DNA of 47,691 bases from FCB group bacterium (GCA_024231695.1 JAAEQF010000346.1:1-47691), one strand, 5' to 3'; positions 1-8,162 are shown, counted from the first letter of the stretch. Program-made: numbers and translations. The notes: a model not told the origin generated them from the sequence alone.

Positions 1-956
1 ACCAGCGCAACCTAATTATTTATCTTGATGGTGAGCAGAGCCTGGCTGTATTCGTACATAACGGTTATCTCGAGTTTTTCCAGCAGTTTGTAACCCAACC
101 CAAAGCCGCAGGCGAGGGCCAGGCCGGTATCGCCAATATAGATGCCATCGGGGAGGAATTAACTACCTTTCTCGATCTCTACGGTGCCCAGGATTCAACA
201 CGGTTAATCAACTCGATTTTCCTATGTGGCAAATACGGTTGGGGCGAGGACACGGCCGAATTCATAGGTAATCGAACCGGTCTCCCCTGTATCGCCGCCC
301 AGGCGCCGGATTCGCCTCTGCTCAAGTACGCAGGTGTGGAAAGGTTGGAATTAAACGATTCGATCGCAGCGGTGATTACTTCCACCGTGGCAACAAACCG
401 ATACCCGCTGGCTCCGGATGATTTCCAGGTAGCAGTTGAAAAATCATCTCTGATCCGCAATGTTTCTATTGCCGCCGCCATAACCTTGCTGTTTCTCGGC
501 AGTTGGCATTACCTCCAGTATCGAACGGAGACCAACATTAATAGTCAAATGCTGGCGCTGCAGGATGAAATCAGATCCTTTGAACAATCGCCGGCTTACA
601 TCGCTTATGTCAACCTGACCCATCGACTGAATCGCAGCAAGACTTATTTGGAAGGGATTCGCAATAAACGGGCCTCGCATACACATTTACTGATCAAAGC
701 TCTGTCGATGAATATCCCCCAGCAATTGAGCTTGACCGGTTTCGATTTGCATTTATTCGAAGGACGATACACTCTGCAATTGGATGGTAATGTCCGGCTC
801 AAAGATTTCTCTCCGGAGATTATCCTGGCCCAGTATGTCGAGGATCTGAGAAAGTCACCTCTGTTCGACAACCTGATCGTGACGTCCCATCAAAAACGTC
901 TCACCAACAAGGAATTCGAATTGACCTTTCAACTGACGCTGGATGCTCGAGTATGA
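1..956 (+). CDS. GspL-like PilM-PilN fusion (5' partial)
   Basis: The reading frame is open from base 3, so the gene starts upstream of the window; the first internal ATG (336) is not the real start. About the first 110 visible residues resemble the end of the actin-like ATPase fold of PilM/GspL (IYLDGEQSLAVFVHNG, then a TRLINSIFLCG strand). A single membrane segment follows near nt 455-525, then a short coiled coil and a PilN-like periplasmic alpha/beta domain. In type IV pili these parts are usually separate PilM and PilN proteins; the fused form is typical of GspL in type II secretion. Such proteins link the cytoplasmic assembly ATPase to the inner-membrane platform. Its stop overlaps the pilO-like start (ATGA at 953-956), so the genes are translationally coupled. 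The operon context (PilO-, PilP- and PilQ-like genes follow) supports the call. Confidence 0.75.
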   Translation, partial: QRNLIIYLDGEQSLAVFVHNGYLEFFQQFVTQPKAAGEGQAGIANIDAIGEELTTFLDLYGAQDSTRLINSIFLCGKYGWGEDTAEFIGNRTGLPCIAAQAPDSPLLKYAGVERLELNDSIAAVITSTVATNRYPLAPDDFQVAVEKSSLIRNVSIAAAITLLFLGSWHYLQYRTETNINSQMLALQDEIRSFEQSPAYIAYVNLTHRLNRSKTYLEGIRNKRASHTHLLIKALSMNIPQQLSLTGFDLHLFEGRYTLQLDGNVRLKDFSPEIILAQYVEDLRKSPLFDNLIVTSHQKRLTNKEFELTFQLTLDARV

Positions 957-1525
957 ATAAGACTCTATTATTATCACTTTTGACGATAACCGTTATTATC
1001 GTCGGCTGGTACGCCTTACTGGGCAAACCACAGGCGGCCAGAATAAAGGCGACCGGTGATTCGCTGGCGGCGGTGGATAATAAGCTGAAGGCTTACAAAA
1101 GTGCGCTGTCTGAATTTGTCGTGCGTCAACGGGAATACGATACGTTGCATAATGCCATATTAGAATTCGGAACGCCTTTTTCGGGCACCGACGAGGTTAT
1201 TGCCCTTTATAAACTCCTTGATTCATTGAGTACTCAGGATGGTTTCATTCTGGAAGAAATTGCGCCGTCGCTTGAAGAGATTATCACTTTTTTCCGAGAA
1301 TGGGAAAGCGCCAAGGAAATGGCCTCGATTCCTATTCGGATAAATATTCGTGGCCGTTACAAGAACCTGGCCGACTTCGTTCAGACCATCGAACAGAGTG
1401 TTTATTTTGATCAATTAACCTCCTGCCGGGTAATCGGCAGTGACGAATTATATCCGGATTGTAAACTCGAACTGGCCTTTATAGCCGGCCTTTACAACCG
1501 GAAGGGGATCATCGATTTTGAGTGA
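953..1525 (+). CDS. pilO: PilO/GspM-like inner-membrane assembly protein
   Basis: The 190-residue protein has one N-terminal membrane helix (about residues 4-22), then a coiled-coil stretch (about 30-65) and a periplasmic alpha/beta domain ending with strands such as IPIRINIRGRYKNLADFV. The last motif is the typical PilO ferredoxin-like segment, in which a residual is fitted over pairs of strands. PilO pairs with PilN in the platform of type IV pili; GspM does the same in type II secretion. The start overlaps the upstream stop by 4 nt. Call rests on fold pattern and gene order rather than on a strong signature, since this family diverges quickly. Confidence 0.75.
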   Translation: MNKTLLLSLLTITVIIVGWYALLGKPQAARIKATGDSLAAVDNKLKAYKSALSEFVVRQREYDTLHNAILEFGTPFSGTDEVIALYKLLDSLSTQDGFILEEIAPSLEEIITFFREWESAKEMASIPIRINIRGRYKNLADFVQTIEQSVYFDQLTSCRVIGSDELYPDCKLELAFIAGLYNRKGIIDFE

Positions 1526-1973
1526 TCGTAATCGAAAAATCCTGGTGTTCGGTATCTTGATTGTCACTTCCATCTGGGGATATTTCAACATCGCCGGGCG
1601 TCAGGCCAAAAAGGCCGCGCAGAATTACCAGAACAGCGCTTCGACATCCACCCCCGTGGTCATCGCCGCGAGTGAACAAAACTTTATGCCGGAAGAAACT
1701 GTCGCCCAGTATCAGGCCGAGCCTTGGGGGGTCGATCCATTTTATCATGCCTATTCTCCGCGCTCAGTATCGAGGGTTTCCGAGGAAGTCACTTTACACT
1801 TGCTGGGCATTCTCTACCGCAAAATGAACGCTCAAGTTCTGATTAATGGCCAGATTCTAAAAGAGGGTGATTCTCTCGAAGGATATAGAATCGTAAAAAT
1901 CGCCCCCGATTATGTCAACCTGCAAAGCGAGCAGAAGGAATTAACGCTGCGGGTAAAAAAGGAGTCGTCGTGA
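1518..1973 (+). CDS. PilP/GspC-like pilot domain protein
   Basis: The 151-residue protein has an N-terminal membrane helix (about 8-26), a Ser/Thr-rich linker, the motif WGVDPF (residues 70-75) and a C-terminal beta domain (about 90-147) with LLGILY, ING (109-111) and GD (117-118). This is the pattern of the PilP/GspC homology region, which binds the N0 domain of the secretin and links inner to outer membrane. It begins with TTG at 1518, overlapping the pilO-like gene by 8 nt; a GAAGGGGAT stretch upstream could serve as ribosome binding site. Being membrane-anchored rather than a lipoprotein makes it look more like GspC than classical PilP. Confidence 0.7.
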   Translation: MSDRNRKILVFGILIVTSIWGYFNIAGRQAKKAAQNYQNSASTSTPVVIAASEQNFMPEETVAQYQAEPWGVDPFYHAYSPRSVSRVSEEVTLHLLGILYRKMNAQVLINGQILKEGDSLEGYRIVKIAPDYVNLQSEQKELTLRVKKESS

Positions 1974-3265
1974 AACGCCTAACCGTCATTCTTTTCATAT
2001 TAACCGTTATTATGGCTTTCGGCGCCGTACCGGTAACGGCGCAAATAGTAGATTCCAACATTCGAGTGAGCCTCAGTTTCGACGATACGCCGATCGACGT
2101 AGTGCTCAAAATGCTGGCCGCCCAGAACAATCTTAACCTGGTAGTATCGGCCGACGTGGAAGGCGACATCTCCATTCAACTGGAAGAAGTATCTCTGCCG
2201 GCGGCTTTAGACGCCATCCTCCTGCCCAACGGCTTCAATTATTATATTTCCGAAGGGATTATTATCGTCAAGACCGTCGAACGGAAAGTCCTTGGTGAGC
2301 TGATACCAAAAACCTATCGGCTGCGCTACCTCGATGCTGCGGCGGTAGTTGAGGTCATTAAACCCCTTTTATCCACAAACGGAACGGTGATGCCTCTGAT
2401 GGCCGCTATGGCCGGTTCTTCCGAAAGCGGTCAACCAGCAGGCACAGAAATTGTCCTCTTTGATTTGCCGGAAACTCATGAGGTGGTTGTAAAACTATTG
2501 AACGATATTGATCACAAGCGGCGGCAGATTTCTATCGAAGTGAAAATTATTGAGACCAATCTGAATAAAGATGAAAAACTGGGTATCAATTGGCCCAAAT
2601 CGATTTCGGCGTCCATAGGCGGTGTTTCAACCCCTACTTCCGGCTCTTCAACATCGGATGATGAGTCAGATCAAGGATCCAACGCGGCGGTAATGCCATT
2701 GGAAGACGGCGACTGGCAGTTGGGATACCTGAGTGTAGGTCAGGTTGACATCGTTATGGATTTTCTGGATCAACGCAACAGTTCCAAATTATTGTCCAAT
2801 CCTCGACTAACTACGCTCGAAAATGAAAAAGCCACCATTGAAGTACAAACGGTAATTCCGATTCAGACTATCAATCGCTTTTCTGAAGGGGCCGTGATCC
2901 AGGACATCGTAACTTTCCAAGATGAGGAAGTAGGTATATCGCTTGAAGTCACGCCGCGAATCAACGATGACTCGACAATAACTATACGGGTAAAGCCAGT
3001 AGTACAGGAAATCATTGGGTACTCAGGCCCAGCCGACAGCCAGAAACCGATCACTTCGGAACGGACAATTACGACAACGGTGGCTGTGGCCAATCAGCAG
3101 ACAATTGCTTTGGGCGGTTTGCTCAAAGAGACCAGCTTTGAAACCGAGAGTAAGATTTTCCTGCTCGGTTCAATACCGATTTTGGGGCCGCTGTTCACCC
3201 ATACATCCAATGAAACAAAAACGACCGATCTGTTAATTTTGATAACGCCGCGGATAATCGATTAA
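1970..3265 (+). CDS. pilQ: Short PilQ/GspD-family secretin
   Basis: The 431-residue protein has a signal peptide (cleavage likely after VTAQ, near residue 25), an STN/N0-like domain (about 32-80, with VSLSFDDTPIDVVLKMLA), one N1-type domain (about 93-170) and the secretin beta-barrel domain (about 190-430), ending in the typical GSIPILGPLF and DLLILITPRII motifs. It would form the outer-membrane channel of the pilus or secretion system. It is much shorter than usual PilQ or GspD and has no AMIN domains. A Ser/Asp-rich insert lies near residues 222-240. The GTG start overlaps the previous stop (GTGA); an AAGGAG site lies upstream. Its TAA shares the TTAA at 3262-3265 with the convergent gene's stop. 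Confidence 0.92.
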   Translation: MKRLTVILFILTVIMAFGAVPVTAQIVDSNIRVSLSFDDTPIDVVLKMLAAQNNLNLVVSADVEGDISIQLEEVSLPAALDAILLPNGFNYYISEGIIIVKTVERKVLGELIPKTYRLRYLDAAAVVEVIKPLLSTNGTVMPLMAAMAGSSESGQPAGTEIVLFDLPETHEVVVKLLNDIDHKRRQISIEVKIIETNLNKDEKLGINWPKSISASIGGVSTPTSGSSTSDDESDQGSNAAVMPLEDGDWQLGYLSVGQVDIVMDFLDQRNSSKLLSNPRLTTLENEKATIEVQTVIPIQTINRFSEGAVIQDIVTFQDEEVGISLEVTPRINDDSTITIRVKPVVQEIIGYSGPADSQKPITSERTITTTVAVANQQTIALGGLLKETSFETESKIFLLGSIPILGPLFTHTSNETKTTDLLILITPRIID

Positions 3266-3729
3266 TCCGAATCCTTTAAAAACAGGTTGTCGATCATCCA
3301 CCGCCTCGAGCGTGAGAAATACAAAACCAATCCCGGAGCCAGATAGAGCAAGTCGCGCAGGATCAATTGTATCCCGACTGATTTGGCTTTGGAACTAACC
3401 GAAAAACAACCACATTCCAGATTAATTCCGCGAAACAGATTGATGCCGATGGCGATTAGAAAAACGAACATCAGCAGAATGAGATAATTGCGACTGCCGG
3501 GATAGAATATACCCAGGATTATAAGTACACCCGCCAGAAGTTCGGACATCGGTAAAACCAGGGCAAAAACATTGACCAGCGAACCGGGTAAAAGATGATA
3601 ATTATAAACGATGCGGGCAAACTGGTCGGGATGAACGATTTTATCCAGCGCGGCGTAAATGAAAAGTCCGCCAAACGCCAGACGGCAGATCACGGCCAAT
3701 ATATCATTGGAAAGAATTTTTCTCATCAT
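3262..3729 (-). CDS. MauE/DoxX-family redox membrane protein
   Basis: The 155-residue protein has four predicted membrane helices (near residues 8-26, 48-72, 76-97 and 120-140) and the motif LECGCFS, the conserved CxC pair of the MauE/DoxX redox-associated family. MauE takes part in disulfide maturation of methylamine dehydrogenase, and other members are tied to sulfur or thiol redox chemistry; the substrate here is unknown. It is the second gene of a two-gene unit, overlapping the rhodanese stop by 4 nt (ATGA). The strong GAGGAGGG site is better spaced for the second ATG (3726) than for the first (3729), so the real protein may be one residue shorter. Confidence 0.8.
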   Translation of the reverse strand: MMRKILSNDILAVICRLAFGGLFIYAALDKIVHPDQFARIVYNYHLLPGSLVNVFALVLPMSELLAGVLIILGIFYPGSRNYLILLMFVFLIAIGINLFRGINLECGCFSVSSKAKSVGIQLILRDLLYLAPGLVLYFSRSRRWMIDNLFLKDSD

Positions 3730-4241
3730 CCCTCCTCCTCGTCGCTGACTGTCGGCAGGTCATTATCAACCCATTCCTGCCAACCGCCGAAAAACACGAG
3801 CAGATCGGTAAAGCCGAGATCTTCAGCCATGTAGCGGCCCAGATAAAGCGAGGATTCGCATTCGGTACCACTGCAGTAAATCACATAGGTTTTTCCCCGG
3901 TCCAGAGAATCAAGCACTTCTTCCCAGTAATCATCGAGATAATCGAAAGGTATATTTATGGCCCGCTGAATACGGCCGTATTGATAATCTTCGGGGTCGC
4001 GGGCATCGATGAAAATAATATCGGGCGATTGGAATTTGGCCACGGCATCATCGAGAGTAATAAAAGGCGGATCGCCTTCCTCGGCCGAAGGCGGCGTAAT
4101 CGGCCCTTCACCGGTGGCCGTTCGCGAGGGCCAGTTGCCGATTAAGGCGATGCCCTGATCGCGACCGGCATTAACGGCCAAAGCGATCAACGTGGAAACC
4201 ATCAGAATAATTACTAGCTGGACTATCCAATTTTTCAGCAT
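3726..4241 (-). CDS. Membrane-anchored rhodanese-like protein
   Basis: The 171-residue protein has an N-terminal membrane anchor or uncleaved signal (about residues 5-25) and one rhodanese domain (about 60-165). The domain shows FIDARDPEDYQYGRIQRAI, the entry motif, and the catalytic loop YCSGTECESS, in which the first Cys is the expected persulfide carrier; the second Cys in the loop is unusual. FFGGWQEWVDNDLP is the usual end of the domain. It likely sits on the periplasmic face and hands sulfane sulfur or redox equivalents on; its partner is probably the coupled MauE-like protein. The start has an AAGGG site, and a TTGACC-17-TATCAA promoter lies 90 nt upstream. Confidence 0.85.
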   Translation of the reverse strand: MLKNWIVQLVIILMVSTLIALAVNAGRDQGIALIGNWPSRTATGEGPITPPSAEEGDPPFITLDDAVAKFQSPDIIFIDARDPEDYQYGRIQRAINIPFDYLDDYWEEVLDSLDRGKTYVIYCSGTECESSLYLGRYMAEDLGFTDLLVFFGGWQEWVDNDLPTVSDEEEG

Positions 4242-4329
4242 AATACCCTTTTACCTGTGACCTGTTTAAAGGTTTCCTCTGCTTGTCACTATTACGATTC
4301 GCCGAGCGCCGTATTGGTTACGTTTTTTG

Positions 4330-4358
4330 TTGATACCATAAAAGTCCGGCCAGGTCAA
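4330..4358 (-). promoter_or_regulatory. Predicted sigma-70 promoter of the rhodanese-mauE unit
   Basis: On the minus strand a -35 box TTGACC (4358-4353) and a -10 box TATCAA (4335-4330) are 17 nt apart, about 90 nt upstream of the rhodanese ATG. Spacing and -35 are near consensus; the -10 is weaker. It lies in the divergent region shared with the M16 peptidase pair, for which I see no equally clear promoter. Confidence 0.55.
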
Positions 4359-4440
4359 CAGAAATTAAAGTAACATTCGATCACTCTATTGCGTAATCTA
4401 AATAATTAGGGAAACCTGCACCTACGAAGGAGGTAAATCG

Positions 4441-5766
4441 TTGTATCGTAAATTGACAATGTTGATCGTTGCCGCGGCGCTCATTTGCGCTTTGCCGGCG
4501 GCGGCTGAATTTCAGCTCGACGTCAAGGAATTCGAACTGGACAACGGGCTCAAAATATTACTGCTGGAAAACCACGCTGCACCACTGGCAACCTACTATA
4601 CTTTTTACAAAGTCGGCGCTCGCAATGAGCGTCCCGGTATTACCGGAATCAGCCATTTTCACGAACATATGATGTTCAACGGGGCCAAAAAATACGGCCC
4701 CAAGATGTTCGATTTGATGCTGGAATCTAACGGCGGCTATTCCAACGCCTGGACATCCAAGGACATGACCGCTTATTACGAAGTGTTTTCCTCGGATATT
4801 CTGGAGTTAATTGTTGATCTGGAAGCCGACCGCATGTCCAGTCTGGCTTTTGAACCGGAAATGGTAGAAAGCGAAAAAGGTGTGGTCAGCGAGGAGCGTC
4901 TGGTTAGCACCGATAACAGCAACGGCGGGATTATATACGAAGAGCTTTTCGCCGCCGCTTACATGGCTCATTCTTACAGCTGGCCGGTACTGGGTTGGAT
5001 GACCGATATCAAGAATTTCAGCCGCGAGGCCTGCGTTGAATATTTCAATACCTATTATGCACCCAATAACGCGACTCTGGTAATTGTCGGGGATATTGAC
5101 GCGGAAAAGGCTTTGGAACTGGTTGAACGGGAACTGGGCGGCCTCAAAGCCGGGCCCCCGCCAGCCGAGGTGGTCCGCAACGAACCTACCCAGAGAGGCC
5201 CGCGGCGAGTAATGATTGAGAAACCGGCTCAATTCAGTCACTTGATGCGCGGTTATCATGTCGGCGACAAAGACAGCCCGGATCTATTTGCACTGGAAAT
5301 TATCCAAAACCTGTTAACCACCGGCGAGTCCTGCCGACTGCATCAAACTCTCGTCAATGATATGGAAATTGCTCTCGGACTGTGGGGCGGATTCAGTTGG
5401 GGTTTTGATCCTTCGCTGTTTCATTTCTACGTCGCCTGCGTACCGGGAATAGATTATGATCAGGTCGAACAGGCCTTCGATTCAACCATGGCCGATTTTA
5501 TAACCGAGGGACCTTCGGCCGAGGAAATGGAGCGAGCTCAAAACTCACTTGTGGCCGATTTCTACAAGAGCTTCAAAACCAACAACGGCACGGCCGGTAA
5601 ACTGGGACGTTATCAGACGCTTTACGGCGACTGGCGACTCATGTACCAATTTCCTGAAATGATCAAGGCGGTGACCGCCGATCAGGTGAAAGAAGCGGCG
5701 GCCAAATACTTTACCTCCAAAAACTCGACCACGGCGGTTTTGATTCCGGAAGGAGGCGCCCTGTGA
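4441..5766 (+). CDS. M16 family zinc peptidase, active-type subunit
   Basis: The 441-residue protein has a signal peptide (about residues 1-22, ending AAA) and two M16 (pitrilysin/insulinase) halves. The inverted zinc motif HxxEH is present as HFHEH (residues 72-76), with the third ligand expected among the glutamates of EKGVVSEERL near residue 151. It should be an exported zinc peptidase. It starts with TTG at 4441, chosen because AAGGAGGT (4427-4434) is 6 nt upstream and the signal peptide then begins properly. The stop overlaps the start of the next M16 gene (GTGA), which suggests a heterodimer of the kind known for the processing peptidase and related bacterial pairs. Confidence 0.92.
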   Translation: MYRKLTMLIVAAALICALPAAAEFQLDVKEFELDNGLKILLLENHAAPLATYYTFYKVGARNERPGITGISHFHEHMMFNGAKKYGPKMFDLMLESNGGYSNAWTSKDMTAYYEVFSSDILELIVDLEADRMSSLAFEPEMVESEKGVVSEERLVSTDNSNGGIIYEELFAAAYMAHSYSWPVLGWMTDIKNFSREACVEYFNTYYAPNNATLVIVGDIDAEKALELVERELGGLKAGPPPAEVVRNEPTQRGPRRVMIEKPAQFSHLMRGYHVGDKDSPDLFALEIIQNLLTTGESCRLHQTLVNDMEIALGLWGGFSWGFDPSLFHFYVACVPGIDYDQVEQAFDSTMADFITEGPSAEEMERAQNSLVADFYKSFKTNNGTAGKLGRYQTLYGDWRLMYQFPEMIKAVTADQVKEAAAKYFTSKNSTTAVLIPEGGAL

Positions 5767-7133
5767 AAAAGATATTTCTGATCGGCCTGATTGTTCTTTT
5801 CGCCGCCATACCGGCGATAGCCAAAGTAAATCTGCCCAAAGCCAAAGAATTTCGTCTCGATAACGGCCTGACGGTCAAAGTCGTCGAGCGCCATACTCTT
5901 CCTCTCTTTTCTCTGCAGATGAGTTTCAAAGCCGGGTCGATATGCGATCCGCAGGATAAAGAAGGGCTGGCCTTTCTCTGCAATGAAATGCTGATGCGCG
6001 GAACGAAAAACCGTTCGGCTCGCCACATTGTCGAAGCGATTGCTTTTGTCGGCGGAACGTTGAGTAATTACTGCGATCGCGAGGAAACCGGTTTTGCCGG
6101 TGAATTCCTAACCGATAATGGCGAACGAAGTTTCGAAGTTATGGCTGACCTCCTCTTGAATTCGACGTTTTCTCAGGAAGAACTCGAAAAGACCGCCAAC
6201 CTCGTTATCGCCGGTCTGAAAGGGGAGCTGGAAAGGCCAGGGGCGGTGGCAACCAATAATATCTACTCGGCTATTCTAGGTGATAATCCCTTCGCTCATC
6301 AGGTCAACGGCTCGGTTGAATCGATCGGCAGTATAACCCGTGATGATATCGTTGGCTTTTTTAGCGATTATTATACACCGGATAATTGCCTGCTGGTAAT
6401 TTGCGGTGATATCGATAAAAAACAGGCCGAATTGTGGGTGAAGAAATATTTCCGGGGCTGGAACGGCAAAACCCAGAAGCGTCCGGCGGTGGCCGAATTT
6501 GAAGCCACCAGCGGAACCGATATCCTTATTCTGGACAAAGTCGATGCCACACAGACCCAGATTCGAATCGGTAACACCGGTTTGTCACTCAAACATCCCG
6601 ACTATGTCCCCTTTGAGGCGGCCCGGACGATTCTGGCCGGATCGTTCACCTCAAGGCTGGTCAATGAGATCAGGGTCAACCGAGGACTGTCCTACGGTGT
6701 TTCCTGCCGCTCACCGCGATATATACCGGGTGGTATCGTCTATATATCGACCTTTACCAAGAATGAATCGGTAGGCGAAGTGCTCGATATCATCCTGTCC
6801 GAAACCAAACGGATGACGACTGAGGCGGTTCCTGATTCGGAACTGGTCGGGGCGCAAAATTACCGAAGTGGCCTCTATCCCTTGAATTTCGAAACCAATG
6901 ACGATATCGCTGAGGTTTTCTCCAATATGTGGCTGTATGACCTCGACAAATCTCATTATGAGGATTTTCAGGAAAAGGTTAAAGATGTCTCGGGAGCGGA
7001 TTTGATGAAGGCCGCCGGTAAATATTTTCCGCTTGAGAATTACCGTATTGTCCTGGTCGGCAAAGCTGAGGAAATCAAAGATCAGGCGGCCAAGTACGGT
7101 ACGGTTACAGTGCAACCGCTGGCTACAGAATAA
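5763..7133 (+). CDS. M16 family peptidase-like protein, zinc site lost
   Basis: The 456-residue protein has a signal peptide (about 1-20) and the same two-half M16 architecture, but the position of HxxEH reads FLCNE (after KEGLA), so none of the metal-binding residues remain. The second half keeps the substrate-handling motif SRLVNEIRVNRGLSYGV, the R/Y pair of the non-catalytic subunit in heterodimeric M16 enzymes. It is therefore most likely the partner that shapes the chamber and presents substrate to the upstream active subunit. It starts with GTG inside the upstream stop, and a strong terminator follows 66 nt after its stop. Confidence 0.9.
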   Translation: MKKIFLIGLIVLFAAIPAIAKVNLPKAKEFRLDNGLTVKVVERHTLPLFSLQMSFKAGSICDPQDKEGLAFLCNEMLMRGTKNRSARHIVEAIAFVGGTLSNYCDREETGFAGEFLTDNGERSFEVMADLLLNSTFSQEELEKTANLVIAGLKGELERPGAVATNNIYSAILGDNPFAHQVNGSVESIGSITRDDIVGFFSDYYTPDNCLLVICGDIDKKQAELWVKKYFRGWNGKTQKRPAVAEFEATSGTDILILDKVDATQTQIRIGNTGLSLKHPDYVPFEAARTILAGSFTSRLVNEIRVNRGLSYGVSCRSPRYIPGGIVYISTFTKNESVGEVLDIILSETKRMTTEAVPDSELVGAQNYRSGLYPLNFETNDDIAEVFSNMWLYDLDKSHYEDFQEKVKDVSGADLMKAAGKYFPLENYRIVLVGKAEEIKDQAAKYGTVTVQPLATE

Positions 7134-7199
7134 GTTTACGCACTTATCTGAAGCGTTTCTTTAAGTGCTGAAACGAACAAGTTTTAGTATTAAATGCAG

Positions 7200-7232
7200 A
7201 ACCGCTCGATGTTCCATCGGGCGGTTTTCTAT
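7200..7232 (+). terminator. Rho-independent terminator after the M16 pair
   Basis: A 12-bp stem (7200-7211 with 7215-7226, one T-G pair) with a 3-nt loop is followed directly by TTTTCTATTTT. It lies 66 nt after the stop of the second M16 gene and closes that operon. Confidence 0.88.
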
Positions 7233-7348
7233 TTTCTCATAATAGTTGTTGCATCCAAGCCATCAATTTGGTTTATTAAGTAAGTAAGTCATTAATCGGT
7301 CATCAGACCGAGTAAGTTATTTGCCCATTGATTCCGGGGGCTGGAATA

Positions 7349-7465
7349 ATGAGTAAAATACACATTTTCAATGCTTATGGCAGTTTTGTCAGCATTTTGA
7401 TTCTATGCCTTTTGGGCTGTTTAATGCCTTTGTTTATGCTGATACTTTATTTGATATTTGCTTGA
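7349..7465 (+). CDS. Possible 38-residue single-pass membrane peptide
   Basis: An ATG frame encodes 38 residues: a short polar start (MSKIHIFNAYGS) and then an almost wholly hydrophobic helix with three Leu-Cys/Gly-Cys turns and repeated Leu/Phe/Met. The upstream ribosome binding site is poor (CCGGGGGCTGG). Composition alone could reflect a chance T-rich frame, so this is a weak call. It is downstream of the M16 terminator and would need its own promoter. Confidence 0.25.
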   Translation: MSKIHIFNAYGSFVSILILCLLGCLMPLFMLILYLIFA

Positions 7466-7778
7466 GATTTCGTTTGCAGGCAATATCATCAACTGCGCCG
7501 TAGTAATATCGAAAGGGAAATAGTATCCGGGCGGAGAAATCGTCGGGTGATTTCACCGCAATTGATTGGCCCGGCCTGGCGGCCGAGTGTATTTAAGAAC
7601 TCTTTGCCGTTTCCGGATCGAGTCCTTGTATATAGTGTCAACTCTTGATGTCACTACTTGTTAAGCCATTGACATGAAAACCTCAAAAAGAGAACTCAGG
7701 CAATGACCGGTGAGCCACACATCATCATTTGTATTGTCGCGTAATACCCGTTTCGTGCTCTGGCGTGTGCTCTTTTTT

Positions 7779-7952
7779 TTAACTTTGTGCCGGTGGCTGG
7801 TATTTCAGGTTGAGCAGAACAAATTTCCCGTGCAATATGCGATTGACTACTTTAGCAAACTTATCCGTTCTCAGGGCCTGCAAACCGTATGGATGCCACA
7901 GGTCTTTTTCCCCCAGCTTGGCGTACTTAATTTCCTTTTTTCTCTTGGGCAT
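7779..7952 (-). CDS. Possible small basic protein, 57 residues, unknown
   Basis: An ATG at 7952 preceded by GGGGAGG at a 4-nt distance opens a 57-codon frame. The product is soluble-looking and basic: a Lys/Arg-rich start (MPKRKKEIKYAKLGEKDLWH), a PYGLQALRTDKFAKVVNRIL segment likely to be helical, and a FVLLNLKYQPP end. The amino-acid makeup is that of a real protein rather than chance translation, but I do not recognise a family. It lies in a 1 kb region with no other clear gene. A 19-codon ORF with an AAGGAGG site lies 15 nt upstream (7967-8026) and might be a leader peptide. It could also be a remnant of a longer gene. Confidence 0.4.
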   Translation of the reverse strand: MPKRKKEIKYAKLGEKDLWHPYGLQALRTDKFAKVVNRILHGKFVLLNLKYQPPAQS

Positions 7953-8162
7953 GACGCCTCCCCAAATTAGGTGATAAGATCACGAATTAAAGCGGTCGGA
8001 CGTGGGGAGCAATGATCAGTAGCCATCACCTCCTTATTTTGATTTATTATTTCCTACTCGTACGGTAAAGTGAGGGGTACAAGTTTATGTAATATGGTAT
8101 CGAGGCGGGAAAATGGTCGCATTCGACCCACATCGTCTATTCATTAGGCGTAAGTCATACAC

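Larger units (their letters stand above)
7233..8162. other. Gene-poor region with two candidate small ORFs
   Basis: No gene of normal size can be supported here. I see a TAAGTAAGTAAGT triplet (near 7279), a possible 38-codon membrane peptide (7349-7465, +), a stem-loop at 7532-7558 (GAAATC/GATTTC with an outer CGG/CCG), a possible 57-codon gene (7779-7952, -) with a 19-codon leader ORF upstream of it (7967-8026, -), and a weak hairpin at 8115-8128. A plus-strand frame of 86 codons at 7710-7970 lacks a ribosome binding site and lies opposite the better minus-strand ORF. No transposase, tRNA or phage remnant was recognised. Confidence 0.5.

Noticed and set aside
7710-7970. An 86-codon plus-strand frame in the gene-poor region
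   Set aside because: It has no ribosome binding site and its composition is odd, and it lies opposite the better-supported 57-codon minus-strand frame.
8115-8128. A terminator after the sigma-4-like gene
   Set aside because: The stem is only 5 bp with a weak T-run (ATTTTCC), too poor to list as a feature.
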